The position numbers were made by a program, and so were the translations under genes. This document shows positions 1 to 6,325 of a DNA stretch of 6,608 bases, in pieces; the stretch's first letter is position 1, and every line of letters starts with the position of its first letter. Source of the DNA: Reyranella sp. (GTDB lineage Bacteria > Pseudomonadota > Alphaproteobacteria > Reyranellales > Reyranellaceae); assembly GCA_016780605.1 (NCBI GenBank), contig JADHLS010000303.1:1-6608 (forward strand), read 5' to 3'. A model generated the notes under the pieces. That model was given only the letters and a program-made list of their open reading frames with translations. It was not told the origin of the DNA and ran no database searches.

Positions 1-576
1 GACATCGCCTCGGCCGACGCCGAGGGCAATGTCCTGCAGGGCGACGTGCTCGCCGAGCGCGTCACCAACTCCTACATCCGCAGCGAAGGCCGGCTGGTCG
101 CCGCCGTCGGCCTCGACAATGTCGTCGTCGTCGCGACCGACGATGCCGTGCTGGTCGCCGACGCCAATGCGGCGACGGAAGTCTCCGGCATCGTCACCCG
201 GCTGCGCGGCCAGAACCGCAGCGAATCGCAGCAGCACGTCACATGCCACAGGCCGTGGGGCCACTACCGGTCGGTCGATGCCGGCGAGCGCTTCCAGGTC
301 AAGCGCATCACCGTCAAGCCCGGCGCCAAGCTCAGCCTGCAGAAGCACTACCACCGCGCCGAACATTGGGTGGTCGTCCACGGCACGGCGATCGTGCAGC
401 GCGGCGAGGAGCGCATGCTCGTGCGCGAGAACGAGTCGGTCTACATCCCGATCGGCACCGAGCACCGCCTGGAGAACCCGGGCAAGCTGCCGCTGCAGCT
501 GATCGAGGTGCAATCGGGGCCGTATCTCGGCGAAGACGACATCGTCCGCGTGTCCGACAGCTATGGGCGCGCTTGA
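1..576 (+). CDS. manC: Mannose-1-phosphate guanylyltransferase / mannose-6-phosphate isomerase, C-terminal part (5' end outside window)
   Basis: This is the last 191 codons of a ManC/AlgA/XanB-type bifunctional enzyme, open from base 1 and ending at a TGA. The family makes GDP-mannose in the cytoplasm: an N-terminal nucleotidyltransferase domain (mannose-1-P + GTP), missing here, and a C-terminal type II phosphomannose isomerase cupin. Visible residues 1-80 are the linker and beta-helix segment ending the transferase half (LVAAVGLDNVVVVATDDAVLV is its typical hydrophobic repeat region). The isomerase half begins with the hallmark RPWGHY at 84-89. It continues with the cupin metal-site motif QKHYHRAEHW at 114-123 (probable ligands Q114, H116, E121) and H155 in GTEHR. 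The C-terminus is complete and of normal form. The ATG at 46 is internal, not the start, because the frame is open and homologous upstream. GDP-mannose supply fits the polysaccharide genes downstream, though the 150-bp gap suggests separate transcription. Family assignment is firm; the sugar made finally (mannose, fucose, rhamnose) is unknown. Confidence 0.95.
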   Translation, partial: DIASADAEGNVLQGDVLAERVTNSYIRSEGRLVAAVGLDNVVVVATDDAVLVADANAATEVSGIVTRLRGQNRSESQQHVTCHRPWGHYRSVDAGERFQVKRITVKPGAKLSLQKHYHRAEHWVVVHGTAIVQRGEERMLVRENESVYIPIGTEHRLENPGKLPLQLIEVQSGPYLGEDDIVRVSDSYGRA

Positions 577-610
577 GCCCGCGCATGGGCCATTGGGCCG
601 CGATTTCGAA

Positions 611-634
611 GCCCCGGATTGGTCACACCGGGGC
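611..634 (+). terminator. GC-rich hairpin after manC, possible terminator
   Basis: A perfect 7-bp inverted repeat, GCCCCGG (611-617) and CCGGGGC (628-634), encloses a 10-base loop. It starts 35 bases after the manC stop. No T-run follows directly; the nearest T-rich bases are at 649-654. It could be a weak or factor-assisted terminator, or an operator-like site. An inner GGT/ACC pairing (621-623 with 627-629) would compete with the main stem. Confidence 0.35.
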
Positions 635-660
635 ATGCGGGACAACGATTATTTGATGAA

Positions 661-704
661 GGCTCGTCGTCTTGCCTTCGGCGCGCCGGGGGGCAGGCGG
701 AGCC
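661..704 (+). promoter_or_regulatory. Possible structured mRNA leader or hairpin upstream of the export lipoprotein gene
   Basis: GGCT (661-664) can pair with AGCC (701-704). Within it CTTGCC (671-676) can pair with GGCAGG (692-697) using one G-T wobble. The loop contains a 10-bp perfect palindrome, CGGCGCGCCG (679-688). ACTTTT follows at 705-710. The structure ends about 20 bases before the ATG at 727, so it could influence translation start or act as an attenuator. GC-rich DNA produces such pairings by chance, so confidence is low. Confidence 0.25.
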
Positions 705-726
705 ACTTTTACCCACGGGTGATGAC

Positions 727-1401
727 ATGTCGGCAGATGCTTCCTCCTCTCTAACCCCCCAACCCCTGGCCCCTCTTCGTCGTCGCAGCCTGTTTGTCGC
801 GATGCTCGCTCTCGCCGCCTGCGAAAGCGATCCCACCCCGATCGTGCAGGACACCAACGCCACCGGCGGCAGCCTCAACCTCGCGCCCACCAACGTGCCG
901 GGCGGCAGTAGCCGGCCCGGTGGCGCCAGCGGCCGCGACCCCGACTACCGGCTGGGCGCCAGCGATCGCGTCCGCATCATCGTGTTCGGCCAGCCGACGC
1001 TGACCGGCGAGTACACGCTGGACGGCAACGGCGTGCTGGCCTTCCCGTTGATCGGCAATGTGGACGCCAACGGCATGACGACCGCTCAACTGCAGCAGAC
1101 GATCGCCTCGCGGCTCGACCCCGACTACCTGCGCAATCCCAGCGTCAGCGCCGAGGTCATCACGCGCCGGCCGTTCTACGTGATCGGCGAGGTCCAGAAG
1201 CCGGGCAACTACCCGTATGTCACCGACATGACGGTGCTCCAGGCCGTCGCCATGGCCGGCGGGTACACCTACCGGGCCCGCCAGAACAATCTTTACCTCA
1301 AGCGCCTCGACGCCAACGGCCGAATGGTGCGGGTCGCCGCAACGCCCGAAACCAAGCTCCGGCCGGGTGACACCGTCGAGATCAAGGAACGGTACTTCTA
1401 A
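727..1401 (+). CDS. Wza-type outer-membrane polysaccharide export lipoprotein
   Basis: This encodes a 224-residue polysaccharide biosynthesis/export protein (Poly_export plus one SLBB domain), the class that forms the outer-membrane channel for capsule or exopolysaccharide. Residues 17-32 form a lipoprotein signal: LRRR, a hydrophobic stretch, and a lipobox LAAC with the lipidated cysteine at C32. The residue after it is Glu, not Asp, consistent with outer-membrane sorting. Residues 40-70 are a Gly/Ser/Pro-rich linker. Poly_export spans about 72-145 (YRLGASDRVRIIVFGQ) and SLBB about 150-200 (FYVIGEVQKPGNYPY). The C-terminus ends with the typical LRPGDTVEIKER. At 224 residues it is much shorter than E. 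coli Wza (about 380), lacking the extra SLBB and C-terminal barrel helix, as is common in alphaproteobacteria. ATG 727 is preferred because it precedes the whole signal peptide; upstream in-frame codons give an unlikely extension, and ATG 802 would remove the positive n-region. The Shine-Dalgarno is weak (GGGTG at 717-721). It overlaps the next gene by one base. Confidence 0.93.
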   Translation: MSADASSSLTPQPLAPLRRRSLFVAMLALAACESDPTPIVQDTNATGGSLNLAPTNVPGGSSRPGGASGRDPDYRLGASDRVRIIVFGQPTLTGEYTLDGNGVLAFPLIGNVDANGMTTAQLQQTIASRLDPDYLRNPSVSAEVITRRPFYVIGEVQKPGNYPYVTDMTVLQAVAMAGGYTYRARQNNLYLKRLDANGRMVRVAATPETKLRPGDTVEIKERYF

Positions 1402-3698
1402 TGGCATATGCGCATGACGCTTCCCCACCGGCCCGTCGGCGTGTGGCGCTACGGACAGTCCCGGCAACACCGCATGTCGTGGTGCCCGAGCCGGTGGCGC
1501 GTCTTGCGATGCCTGCCGAGGAGCAGAACTTCCTCGAGACCCTGCGCAAGCTCTGGCGCCATCGCCTGCTGATCGCAGGCTGCACGCTCGTGATCGGCTC
1601 CGCCGCAGTGCTCGCCGCGTGGCTGATGCCTTCCTACTACGTCTCCGAGGCGCGCGTTCTCGTGGGCGTGCAGAGCCCACGGCTCCCCAACGTCGAATCG
1701 ATCGTCGCCGACGTCAGCCCCGACGCCGAACGCGTGCAGAACGAAGGCTTCATCCTGCAGTCGCGCCTGATCGCCAAGCAGGTGATCGATCAGCTGAAGC
1801 TGCGCGACAACCCCGAGTTCAATCCCGAGTTGGCGCGTCCGTCCTTCTGGGCGCGTCTCGACCTGCAGCAGCTCGTGCCGGCGTGGGTACGCAACTGGTT
1901 CGACCGCCAGGCCTCGACCACCAAGGTCGAGCCGATCAAGGAAGGCACCGGGGACGACCGCACCATCGACGCCCTGCTCGGCCACGTCGACGTGTCGACG
2001 CTGGGCCGCAGCCATGTGCTTAGCATCAAGGCCGATGCGCGCAACCCCGCGACCGCCGCCGCCATCGCCAATGCACTGGCCGAGCGCTACCTCGAGTATC
2101 AGCGCCGCGACAAGATCGACCAGATGGACCGCGTCGACAAGTTCCTGCTCGGCCGGGTCACCGAGCTGCGCGAACAGGTCAACAAGTCCGACCAGGCGGT
2201 CCAGGACTACCGCCGCAGCCACGATCTCTACAAGGGTAACGGCAGCAACGGTAACGTCACTGCCCAGCAGCTCACCGAGCTCAATACCCAGCTGCTGGCG
2301 GCCCAGACCGCAAAGGCGGAGGCCGATTCGCGGCTCAAGGAGGCCCAGGAGCTGCGCAAGGGCGGCCTCAACAGCGAGAGCGTGCCCGAGGTCCTGCGCT
2401 CGCCGTTGATCGCCGCGCTGAAGACGCAACAGGCAGATGCCGAGCGCAAGGCCGCAGAGCTGCAGGCCACCTACGGCGCGCGTCATCCTTCGATGGTCAA
2501 TGCCCGCTCGGAGGTCGGCAATATCCAGGCTCGCGTGGGCGCCGAGATCGCGAAGATCGTCGACGGCCTGGCACGCGAAGCGCGCACCGCCGACGCCCGC
2601 TACCAGGCGCTTTCCCAGAATTTCGAAAGCCTGAAGAAGCAGATGGGATCGGTGAACACCAACTCCATCGAACTCGAGGCGCTGGAGCGCGACGCCACCG
2701 TCAACCGCAACCTGCTCGAGGCCATGCTGCTGCGCGCCAAGCAGAGCACCGGCGCCGAGGCGATCCTGCAGGCCAACGCCAAGCTGGTATCGCCCGCCGC
2801 CCCGGCCCAGGCCCCGTCCTATCCGCCCAAGGCGCTGATCGCCATGCTGGGAGTCGCCGGCGGCCTGATGATGGGCATCACCATCGCCCTGCTGCGCGAG
2901 GGCGGCGACCATACGTTCCGCCGCGCCGACCAGATCGAGTCCCTCACCGGCCTGCCGGTCATGGCAATGGTGCCCCAGGTCCAGGGTCGTGGGCAGCCCG
3001 CGATGCAGGTGCTGCGCCAGCCGACCTCCGCCTACAGCGAGGCCCTGCGCCGCCTGCATATCGGCGTCGAACTGTCGGACGCGGCCAACTCGCCCAAGAC
3101 GATCCTGATCAGCTCGTCCACGCCTGCCGAAGGCAAGTCGGTGATGGTGGCCTCGCTCGGACGCCTGCTCGCCAGCAACGGCAAGCGTGTGTTGCTGATC
3201 GACTGCGACTGGCGCAGCCCGAAGCTGCACCAGATCTTCCGCTGCTCCAATCGCGACGGCCTGGCGAGCCTGCTGGTCGACCGCACCTCGGAGCTCGAGA
3301 ACACCATCCATCACGATGCCCTTTCGGGAGTCGACGTCATGCCGGCCGGCCCCTGGAGCCCGCGCTCGGCCCATCTGCTGAGTTCCGAGCGCATGCGCCA
3401 TCTGCTGGACGCGCTCGAACAGCATTACGAATTCATCATCCTCGACACGCCGCCGGCGCTGGTCACGGCCGACGTGCTGGCGCTGTCGCGCCTGGTCGAG
3501 AAAGTGGTGTTCGTCGTGCGCTGGGGTCACACGCGGCAGGAGGCCGTGCTCGAGGCGCTGAAGCAGATCGTCGATGCCCAGGGCGACGTGGCCGGCGTGG
3601 TGATGTCGCGCGTCGTCTCCAAGCAGTATCGCCAGTACTCCTACGGCGATCCCTTCTTCGAGGCCAAGCGCAGCACGGGCACGGGAGCGCGCGCCTGA
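1401..3698 (+). CDS. Polysaccharide co-polymerase with BY-kinase domain (Wzc/ExoP-type tyrosine autokinase)
   Basis: This encodes a 765-residue inner-membrane protein that sets chain length and phosphorylates itself on tyrosine in Wzx/Wzy-type polysaccharide export. A Wzz domain starts near residue 42, with a first membrane helix at about 56-76. A periplasmic region follows, coiled-coil-like at about 245-320 and 340-445. The GNVR-type segment is at about 420-447 (LEALERDATVNRNLLEAML). A proline-rich stretch (464-476) leads into the second membrane helix at about 478-498. The cytoplasmic kinase has Walker A at 573-580 (STPAEGKS, K579), Walker A' at 598-605 (LLIDCDWR) and Walker B at 679-684 (IILDTP). 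An oligomerisation-type motif EALRRLH (547-553) has His where the family EX2RX2R often has the last Arg. The tail carries only three close tyrosines (Y743, Y746, Y748), the likely autophosphorylation cluster. Start and previous stop overlap as TAATG, implying translational coupling; AAGGA at 1384-1388 is the likely ribosome site. No Wzb phosphatase is visible nearby. Full length and intact. Confidence 0.97.
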   Translation: MAYAHDASPPARRRVALRTVPATPHVVVPEPVARLAMPAEEQNFLETLRKLWRHRLLIAGCTLVIGSAAVLAAWLMPSYYVSEARVLVGVQSPRLPNVESIVADVSPDAERVQNEGFILQSRLIAKQVIDQLKLRDNPEFNPELARPSFWARLDLQQLVPAWVRNWFDRQASTTKVEPIKEGTGDDRTIDALLGHVDVSTLGRSHVLSIKADARNPATAAAIANALAERYLEYQRRDKIDQMDRVDKFLLGRVTELREQVNKSDQAVQDYRRSHDLYKGNGSNGNVTAQQLTELNTQLLAAQTAKAEADSRLKEAQELRKGGLNSESVPEVLRSPLIAALKTQQADAERKAAELQATYGARHPSMVNARSEVGNIQARVGAEIAKIVDGLAREARTADARYQALSQNFESLKKQMGSVNTNSIELEALERDATVNRNLLEAMLLRAKQSTGAEAILQANAKLVSPAAPAQAPSYPPKALIAMLGVAGGLMMGITIALLREGGDHTFRRADQIESLTGLPVMAMVPQVQGRGQPAMQVLRQPTSAYSEALRRLHIGVELSDAANSPKTILISSSTPAEGKSVMVASLGRLLASNGKRVLLIDCDWRSPKLHQIFRCSNRDGLASLLVDRTSELENTIHHDALSGVDVMPAGPWSPRSAHLLSSERMRHLLDALEQHYEFIILDTPPALVTADVLALSRLVEKVVFVVRWGHTRQEAVLEALKQIVDAQGDVAGVVMSRVVSKQYRQYSYGDPFFEAKRSTGTGARA

Positions 3699-3700
3699 TC

Positions 3701-4921
3701 ATGCCCGAGCAAGCGCCTGTCCTGTTCGTCACACGCTACTACTGGCCGGAGCTGATCGGTTCGGCTCCGTTCAGCACAGATATCGCCGAATGGCTGGCCG
3801 CGCATGGGCGGCCAACGACCGTGGCGACCGCCCTGCCGCACTATCCGCACGACGAGGTGTTTCCCGCCTATCGCGACGGCCGCTGCCGCAACGAGACGGT
3901 GTGCGGCGTGGACGTCCTGCGCCTGGGGGTCGGCCCGCCGCGGGCGACGTCGGCGATGGCGCGCATGGCCAACGAGGCGGAGTTCCTGCTGCGCGGCCTG
4001 TTCGACCTGGCGCGCGGCCGGCTGCGTCGGCATGACGTGGTGCTGGCGCTCTGCCCCTCGATCCTGAGCGTGGCGCTGGGTGTGGCGGCGCGCCGCCGCG
4101 GCGGCGTCTGCGTCGCCATCGTCCACGACATCCAGTCAGGCCTTGCCGAGAAGCTTGGCATGGTGGGCGGCGGCCGGACGGCGGGCGCGATGCGTGCGTG
4201 CGAACGCGCCATCCTCAACCGTACCGACCTCGTCGCCGTGCTGTCCGCCGAGATGAAGGATCAGCTGCGCGGTATCGGCGTGACGGTTCCCATCGAGGTC
4301 ATTCCGCTGTGGGTCGACACCGACCAGATCCAGGCCGCCCCGGCCGTTGCGCGATCCAGCGTGAAGGTCCTGTACAGTGGCAACCTCGGCCGCAAGCAGG
4401 GACTGGGCCAGGTCGTAGCGCTTGCGCGCGAGCTTGCTGAGCGCCGCGTGGATATCGAGATCGTGCTTCGCGGCAATGGCAACCAGGCGGGCGATCTGCT
4501 GGAGCAAATCAGAAAGCACCGTCTCACGAACATCCAGCTTGCCGAGTTGCAGCCCAATGAGGCGCTGGGCGCGGCCCTGGCGGCCGGCGACATCCATCTA
4601 GTGCCGCAGCGTCCGGACGCTGCCGCCTTCGCCGTGCCCTCCAAAGTGTTCAATATCATGGCTGTCGGTCGGCCCTTCGTGGCTACGGCGCTGCCGGACA
4701 GCGTGCTGTGGCGCCTGCAGCGCCAGAGCGGCGCGTTCCTCTGCGTCCCGCCCAACGATGCGCCGAGCTTCGCCGAGGCCGTCATCCGCCTCGCCGACGA
4801 CAGCCGCCTGCGCCAGGAGCTGGGCCGCCGCGGTCGCGAGTTCGTCGAGGCGCACTACGCCAAGCCGCGTATCCTCGGCCAACTGATGGACCGGCTCGAT
4901 GCCGTCGTCGCCGCCAAGTAA
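3701..4921 (+). CDS. WcaI-like glycosyltransferase (GT-B fold, GT4-type)
   Basis: This encodes a 406-residue cytoplasmic or membrane-associated glycosyltransferase that would add one sugar to the lipid-linked repeat unit. The N-terminal half shows the WcaI-like acceptor domain: LFVTRYYWPELIGSAPFSTD (8-27) with the YxPE..GSAP pattern, EWLAAHG (30-36), and ALPHYP (44-49). IVHDIQSGLAEKLGM (140-154) is also characteristic. The C-terminal nucleotide-sugar domain begins near 220 with KVLYSGNLGRKQGL (222-235), then LRGNG (256-260), and LVPQRPDAAAFAVPSK (300-315) followed by the VGRPFVAT turn. In place of the strict GT4 E-x7-E the active-site loop has the PSK form seen in WcaI relatives. Length matches that group (about 400). 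ATG lies two bases after the kinase-gene stop, with GGGAG at 3683-3687 as a distant ribosome site, so it belongs to the same operon. Donor and acceptor cannot be read from sequence; the WcaI link suggests but does not prove fucose transfer. Confidence 0.9.
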   Translation: MPEQAPVLFVTRYYWPELIGSAPFSTDIAEWLAAHGRPTTVATALPHYPHDEVFPAYRDGRCRNETVCGVDVLRLGVGPPRATSAMARMANEAEFLLRGLFDLARGRLRRHDVVLALCPSILSVALGVAARRRGGVCVAIVHDIQSGLAEKLGMVGGGRTAGAMRACERAILNRTDLVAVLSAEMKDQLRGIGVTVPIEVIPLWVDTDQIQAAPAVARSSVKVLYSGNLGRKQGLGQVVALARELAERRVDIEIVLRGNGNQAGDLLEQIRKHRLTNIQLAELQPNEALGAALAAGDIHLVPQRPDAAAFAVPSKVFNIMAVGRPFVATALPDSVLWRLQRQSGAFLCVPPNDAPSFAEAVIRLADDSRLRQELGRRGREFVEAHYAKPRILGQLMDRLDAVVAAK

Positions 4922-6185
4922 GGCGCCGGGTCGTGCTGCAGTGAGCGAAGTCCCGGCACGCCAAGCCGGCCCGCGCGAAGTTCTCGTCTTCGAGCCCGAT
5001 GTCGAAGGCCATTCGCAGGAGTGGCTGCAGCATCTGGTCGACTTCGTCGCCGCCAATGAGGGCGCAGCGTCGATCGCGGTGCTGGCGCCGGCCGCCCTGT
5101 GCGCCGCGCTGTCGCGCACCCTGCCGCAAGTAACCGACGGCCGCATCCGCTTCATCGCCATGAAGCCGAGTGAAGTCCGGCTGTGCGGACATCGTTCCCT
5201 TTCACTGTCGGCGTTCGCGCGCTGGTGGACCATGCGGCGTTACCTGCAGCGCAGCGGCGCCGATGTCGGCTTCTTCCTGTGCCTCGACCTCCTCAGCCTG
5301 CCGTTGGCATTCGGCCTCAGGGCGCGCGGCAAGCCGCTCGCCGGGATCCTGTTCCGGCCGTCCGTGCATTACGCCTCCCTCGGCGACTACCGACCGGCCT
5401 TCGCCGAGCGGCTGCGCGATCTGCGCAAGGACCTGCTGTACCGGTTGATGCTGCGCAATCCCGCCGTGTCCAGCATCCTGTCGCTGGACCCGTTCTTTCC
5501 CGCGCATGCCCTCGCGCGTTACGGCGGCGGGAAAAAAGTCCATGACGTGCCCGATCCCGCCCATCCCGCGAGCGCCGCACCATCGCCGGCGTCGCCCAAC
5601 GATGCGCCACCGCCGGACCGCGTGACATTCCTGCTTTTTGGCTACCTCACCGAGCGCAAGGGACCGCTGATGGTGCTGGACGCCCTGCGATTGCTGCCGC
5701 CGGCGGTGGCCCGGCGGGTTGCCGTGCGTTTTGCCGGCCGTGTCGACCCGCAGATCCGCGACGCCATCGAAGCGCGCCGCCAGCTGCTCGCGCGTGAACG
5801 GCCGGAGGCCTGGCTGCAGATCGACGACCGCCGCCTCGGCGAGGCGGAGCTCGATGCGCTGGTGTGCAAGAGCGCCGTCGTGCTCGCTCCCTATCAGCGC
5901 TTCGTGGGATCGAGCGGCGTGCTGCTGTGGGCCGCACGGGCTGGACGTCCGGTGCTGGCGCAGGCCTTCGGCTTGGTCGGTCGGCTCACGCGCGACCATC
6001 ACCTCGGTCTGGTCGCCGACTCCTCCGACGCGTCGAGCCTCGCCGCGCAGATCGTGCGCATGGTCGAGGACGGTCCGCAGCGTTTCATCGACCCGTCATC
6101 CGCCGCACGTTTCGTCGCATCACGGACGCCACAACTCTTCGCATCCAAGGTGATGGCCTGCGCCGAAGCGCAGGCTGCCGCATAG
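4899..6185 (+). CDS. GT4-like glycosyltransferase, divergent subfamily
   Basis: This encodes a 428-residue two-domain GT-B protein, probably transferring a later sugar of the repeat unit. The N-terminal domain opens with VLVFEPDVEGHSQEWLQHL (28-46), whose EP..GH pattern resembles the acceptor loop of some GT4 enzymes, and has LFRPSVHYASLG (151-162). Residues 218-240 are an Ala/Pro-rich linker between domains. The donor domain starts at TFLLFGYLTERKGPLMVLDAL (243-263, with the typical G..TERKG). It ends in FVGSSGVLLWAARAGRPVLA (335-354), the place of the GT4 E-x7-E loop; the first acidic residue is replaced by Ser/Gly, a pattern I recall from a minor GT4-like group. ATG 4899 overlaps the previous gene by 23 bases with TGGA eight bases upstream. 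GTG 4941 (residue 15) would avoid the overlap and the low-complexity first 14 residues, giving 414 residues, and may be the true start. No membrane helix is evident. Last gene before the repeat-rich gap. Family is fairly sure; substrate is unknown. Confidence 0.8.
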   Translation: MPSSPPSKAPGRAAVSEVPARQAGPREVLVFEPDVEGHSQEWLQHLVDFVAANEGAASIAVLAPAALCAALSRTLPQVTDGRIRFIAMKPSEVRLCGHRSLSLSAFARWWTMRRYLQRSGADVGFFLCLDLLSLPLAFGLRARGKPLAGILFRPSVHYASLGDYRPAFAERLRDLRKDLLYRLMLRNPAVSSILSLDPFFPAHALARYGGGKKVHDVPDPAHPASAAPSPASPNDAPPPDRVTFLLFGYLTERKGPLMVLDALRLLPPAVARRVAVRFAGRVDPQIRDAIEARRQLLARERPEAWLQIDDRRLGEAELDALVCKSAVVLAPYQRFVGSSGVLLWAARAGRPVLAQAFGLVGRLTRDHHLGLVADSSDASSLAAQIVRMVEDGPQRFIDPSSAARFVASRTPQLFASKVMACAEAQAAA

Positions 6186-6198
6186 AACGCCACAGTCT

Positions 6199-6242
6199 CA
6201 GCATGATCACAGGACGCCTGGAGGCGTCCCAGCATGATCACA
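6199..6242 (+). repeat. 13-bp direct repeats flanking a perfect hairpin
   Basis: CAGCATGATCACA occurs twice, at 6199-6211 and 6230-6242, exactly 31 bases apart. The 18 bases between them are entirely an inverted repeat (6212-6229). The unit can equally be read as a 31-bp tandem repeat with 1.4 copies. A degenerate third copy, CAGCATG then ATCAC after a four-base insertion, lies at 6257-6272. The role is unknown; possibilities are a transcript 3' end, a protein-binding array, or a fragment of a dispersed palindromic repeat. Confidence 0.85.
6212..6229 (+). terminator. Perfect 7-bp hairpin after the glycosyltransferase operon
   Basis: GGACGCC (6212-6218), loop TGGA, GGCGTCC (6223-6229). The stem has six G-C pairs out of seven and begins 26 bases after the TAG of the preceding gene. 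The position suits transcription termination or mRNA 3'-end protection. No U-tract follows, so a standard intrinsic terminator is not demonstrated. Confidence 0.4.
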
Positions 6243-6245
6243 ACA

Positions 6246-6255
6246 CCGCATGCGG
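6246..6255. repeat. 10-bp perfect palindrome
   Basis: CCGCATGCGG is fully self-complementary. It overlaps a second inverted repeat, CATGC (6249-6253) with GCATG (6259-6263). It sits between the direct repeats and the next gene and could be a dimeric regulator site; this is only a symmetry argument. Confidence 0.5.
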
Positions 6256-6286
6256 GCAGCATGGACAATCACGCCTATGTCGATGG

Positions 6287-6306
6287 CGGCCGCGCGACGG
6301 CCGTTT
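6287..6306 (+). terminator. Weak terminator-like hairpin before the last gene
   Basis: CGGCCG (6287-6292), loop CGCGA, CGGCCG (6298-6303), followed by TTT and a pyrimidine-rich TCATCCTT. This resembles a short intrinsic terminator or attenuator, but the T-run is only three long and the stem only six base pairs. It ends 12 bases before the GGAG of the next gene, so it could also affect initiation there. Confidence 0.3.
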
Positions 6307-6315
6307 CATCCTTGC

Positions 6316-6319
6316 GGAG
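6316..6319 (+). promoter_or_regulatory. Strong Shine-Dalgarno site deciding the start at 6326
   Basis: GGAG within GCGGAGAG lies six bases before ATG 6326, the best ribosome binding site in the window. It favours 6326 over the in-frame upstream ATG at 6203, which lies inside the first direct repeat and lacks a comparable site. Confidence 0.75.
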
Positions 6320-6325
6320 AGTTCC

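Larger units (their letters stand above)
577..726 (+). promoter_or_regulatory. Intergenic leader between manC and the export operon, with probable promoter and structured 5' region
   Basis: This 150-bp stretch has no credible gene. It holds two potential hairpins (611-634 and 661-704) and a short AT-rich patch around 647-656 (GATTATTTGA), the only such patch here and a reasonable -10-like location. TTGGTC at 619-624 resembles a -35 element, but its 22-base spacer to GATTAT is too long, so no sigma70 promoter is claimed. A promoter for the downstream genes is inferred from the gap, the AT-rich patch and the close packing of the four genes after it. Confidence 0.5.

Noticed and set aside
619..726. 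Upstream extension of the export lipoprotein from TTG 619
   Set aside because: It would put 36 extra residues before the signal peptide and translate through the leader hairpins; ATG 727 gives a normal lipoprotein signal.
751..1680. Minus-strand open frame of 309 codons across the export lipoprotein gene
   Set aside because: Antisense shadow spanning two real genes, with Arg/Ala-rich low-complexity translation and no start context.
2236..2256. Short internal repeat (GGTAACGG / GGTAACGT) in the kinase gene
   Set aside because: It encodes a Gly/Asn-rich turn between coiled-coil segments in the periplasmic region, a normal linker for the family.
1449..3530. Very long open frame on the minus strand (693 codons) opposite the kinase gene
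   Set aside because: It is antisense to an unmistakable Wzc-type protein. Its Gln/His/Gly/Arg-rich translation has no recognisable domain, and GC-rich genes routinely leave such open antisense frames.
5550..5620. Pro/Ala-rich segment in the second glycosyltransferase as possible frameshift scar
   Set aside because: Frame is intact on both sides and the segment falls where an interdomain linker is expected in GT-B enzymes.
5202..6002. Minus-strand open frame of 266 codons opposite the second glycosyltransferase
   Set aside because: The plus-strand frame shows clear GT-B motifs; the antisense product has Gln/Arg/Gly-rich composition and no domain.
6199..6272. CRISPR array
   Set aside because: Two 13-bp copies and one degenerate copy with an 18-bp palindromic interval do not match CRISPR repeat length or spacer diversity.
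6203..6325. In-frame upstream ATG at 6203 for the last gene
   Set aside because: The frame is open, but the start lies within the direct repeat, has no Shine-Dalgarno, and the codons (CAT, TGC, CGA, TGG, CGG) look non-coding; the site at 6316-6319 points to 6326.
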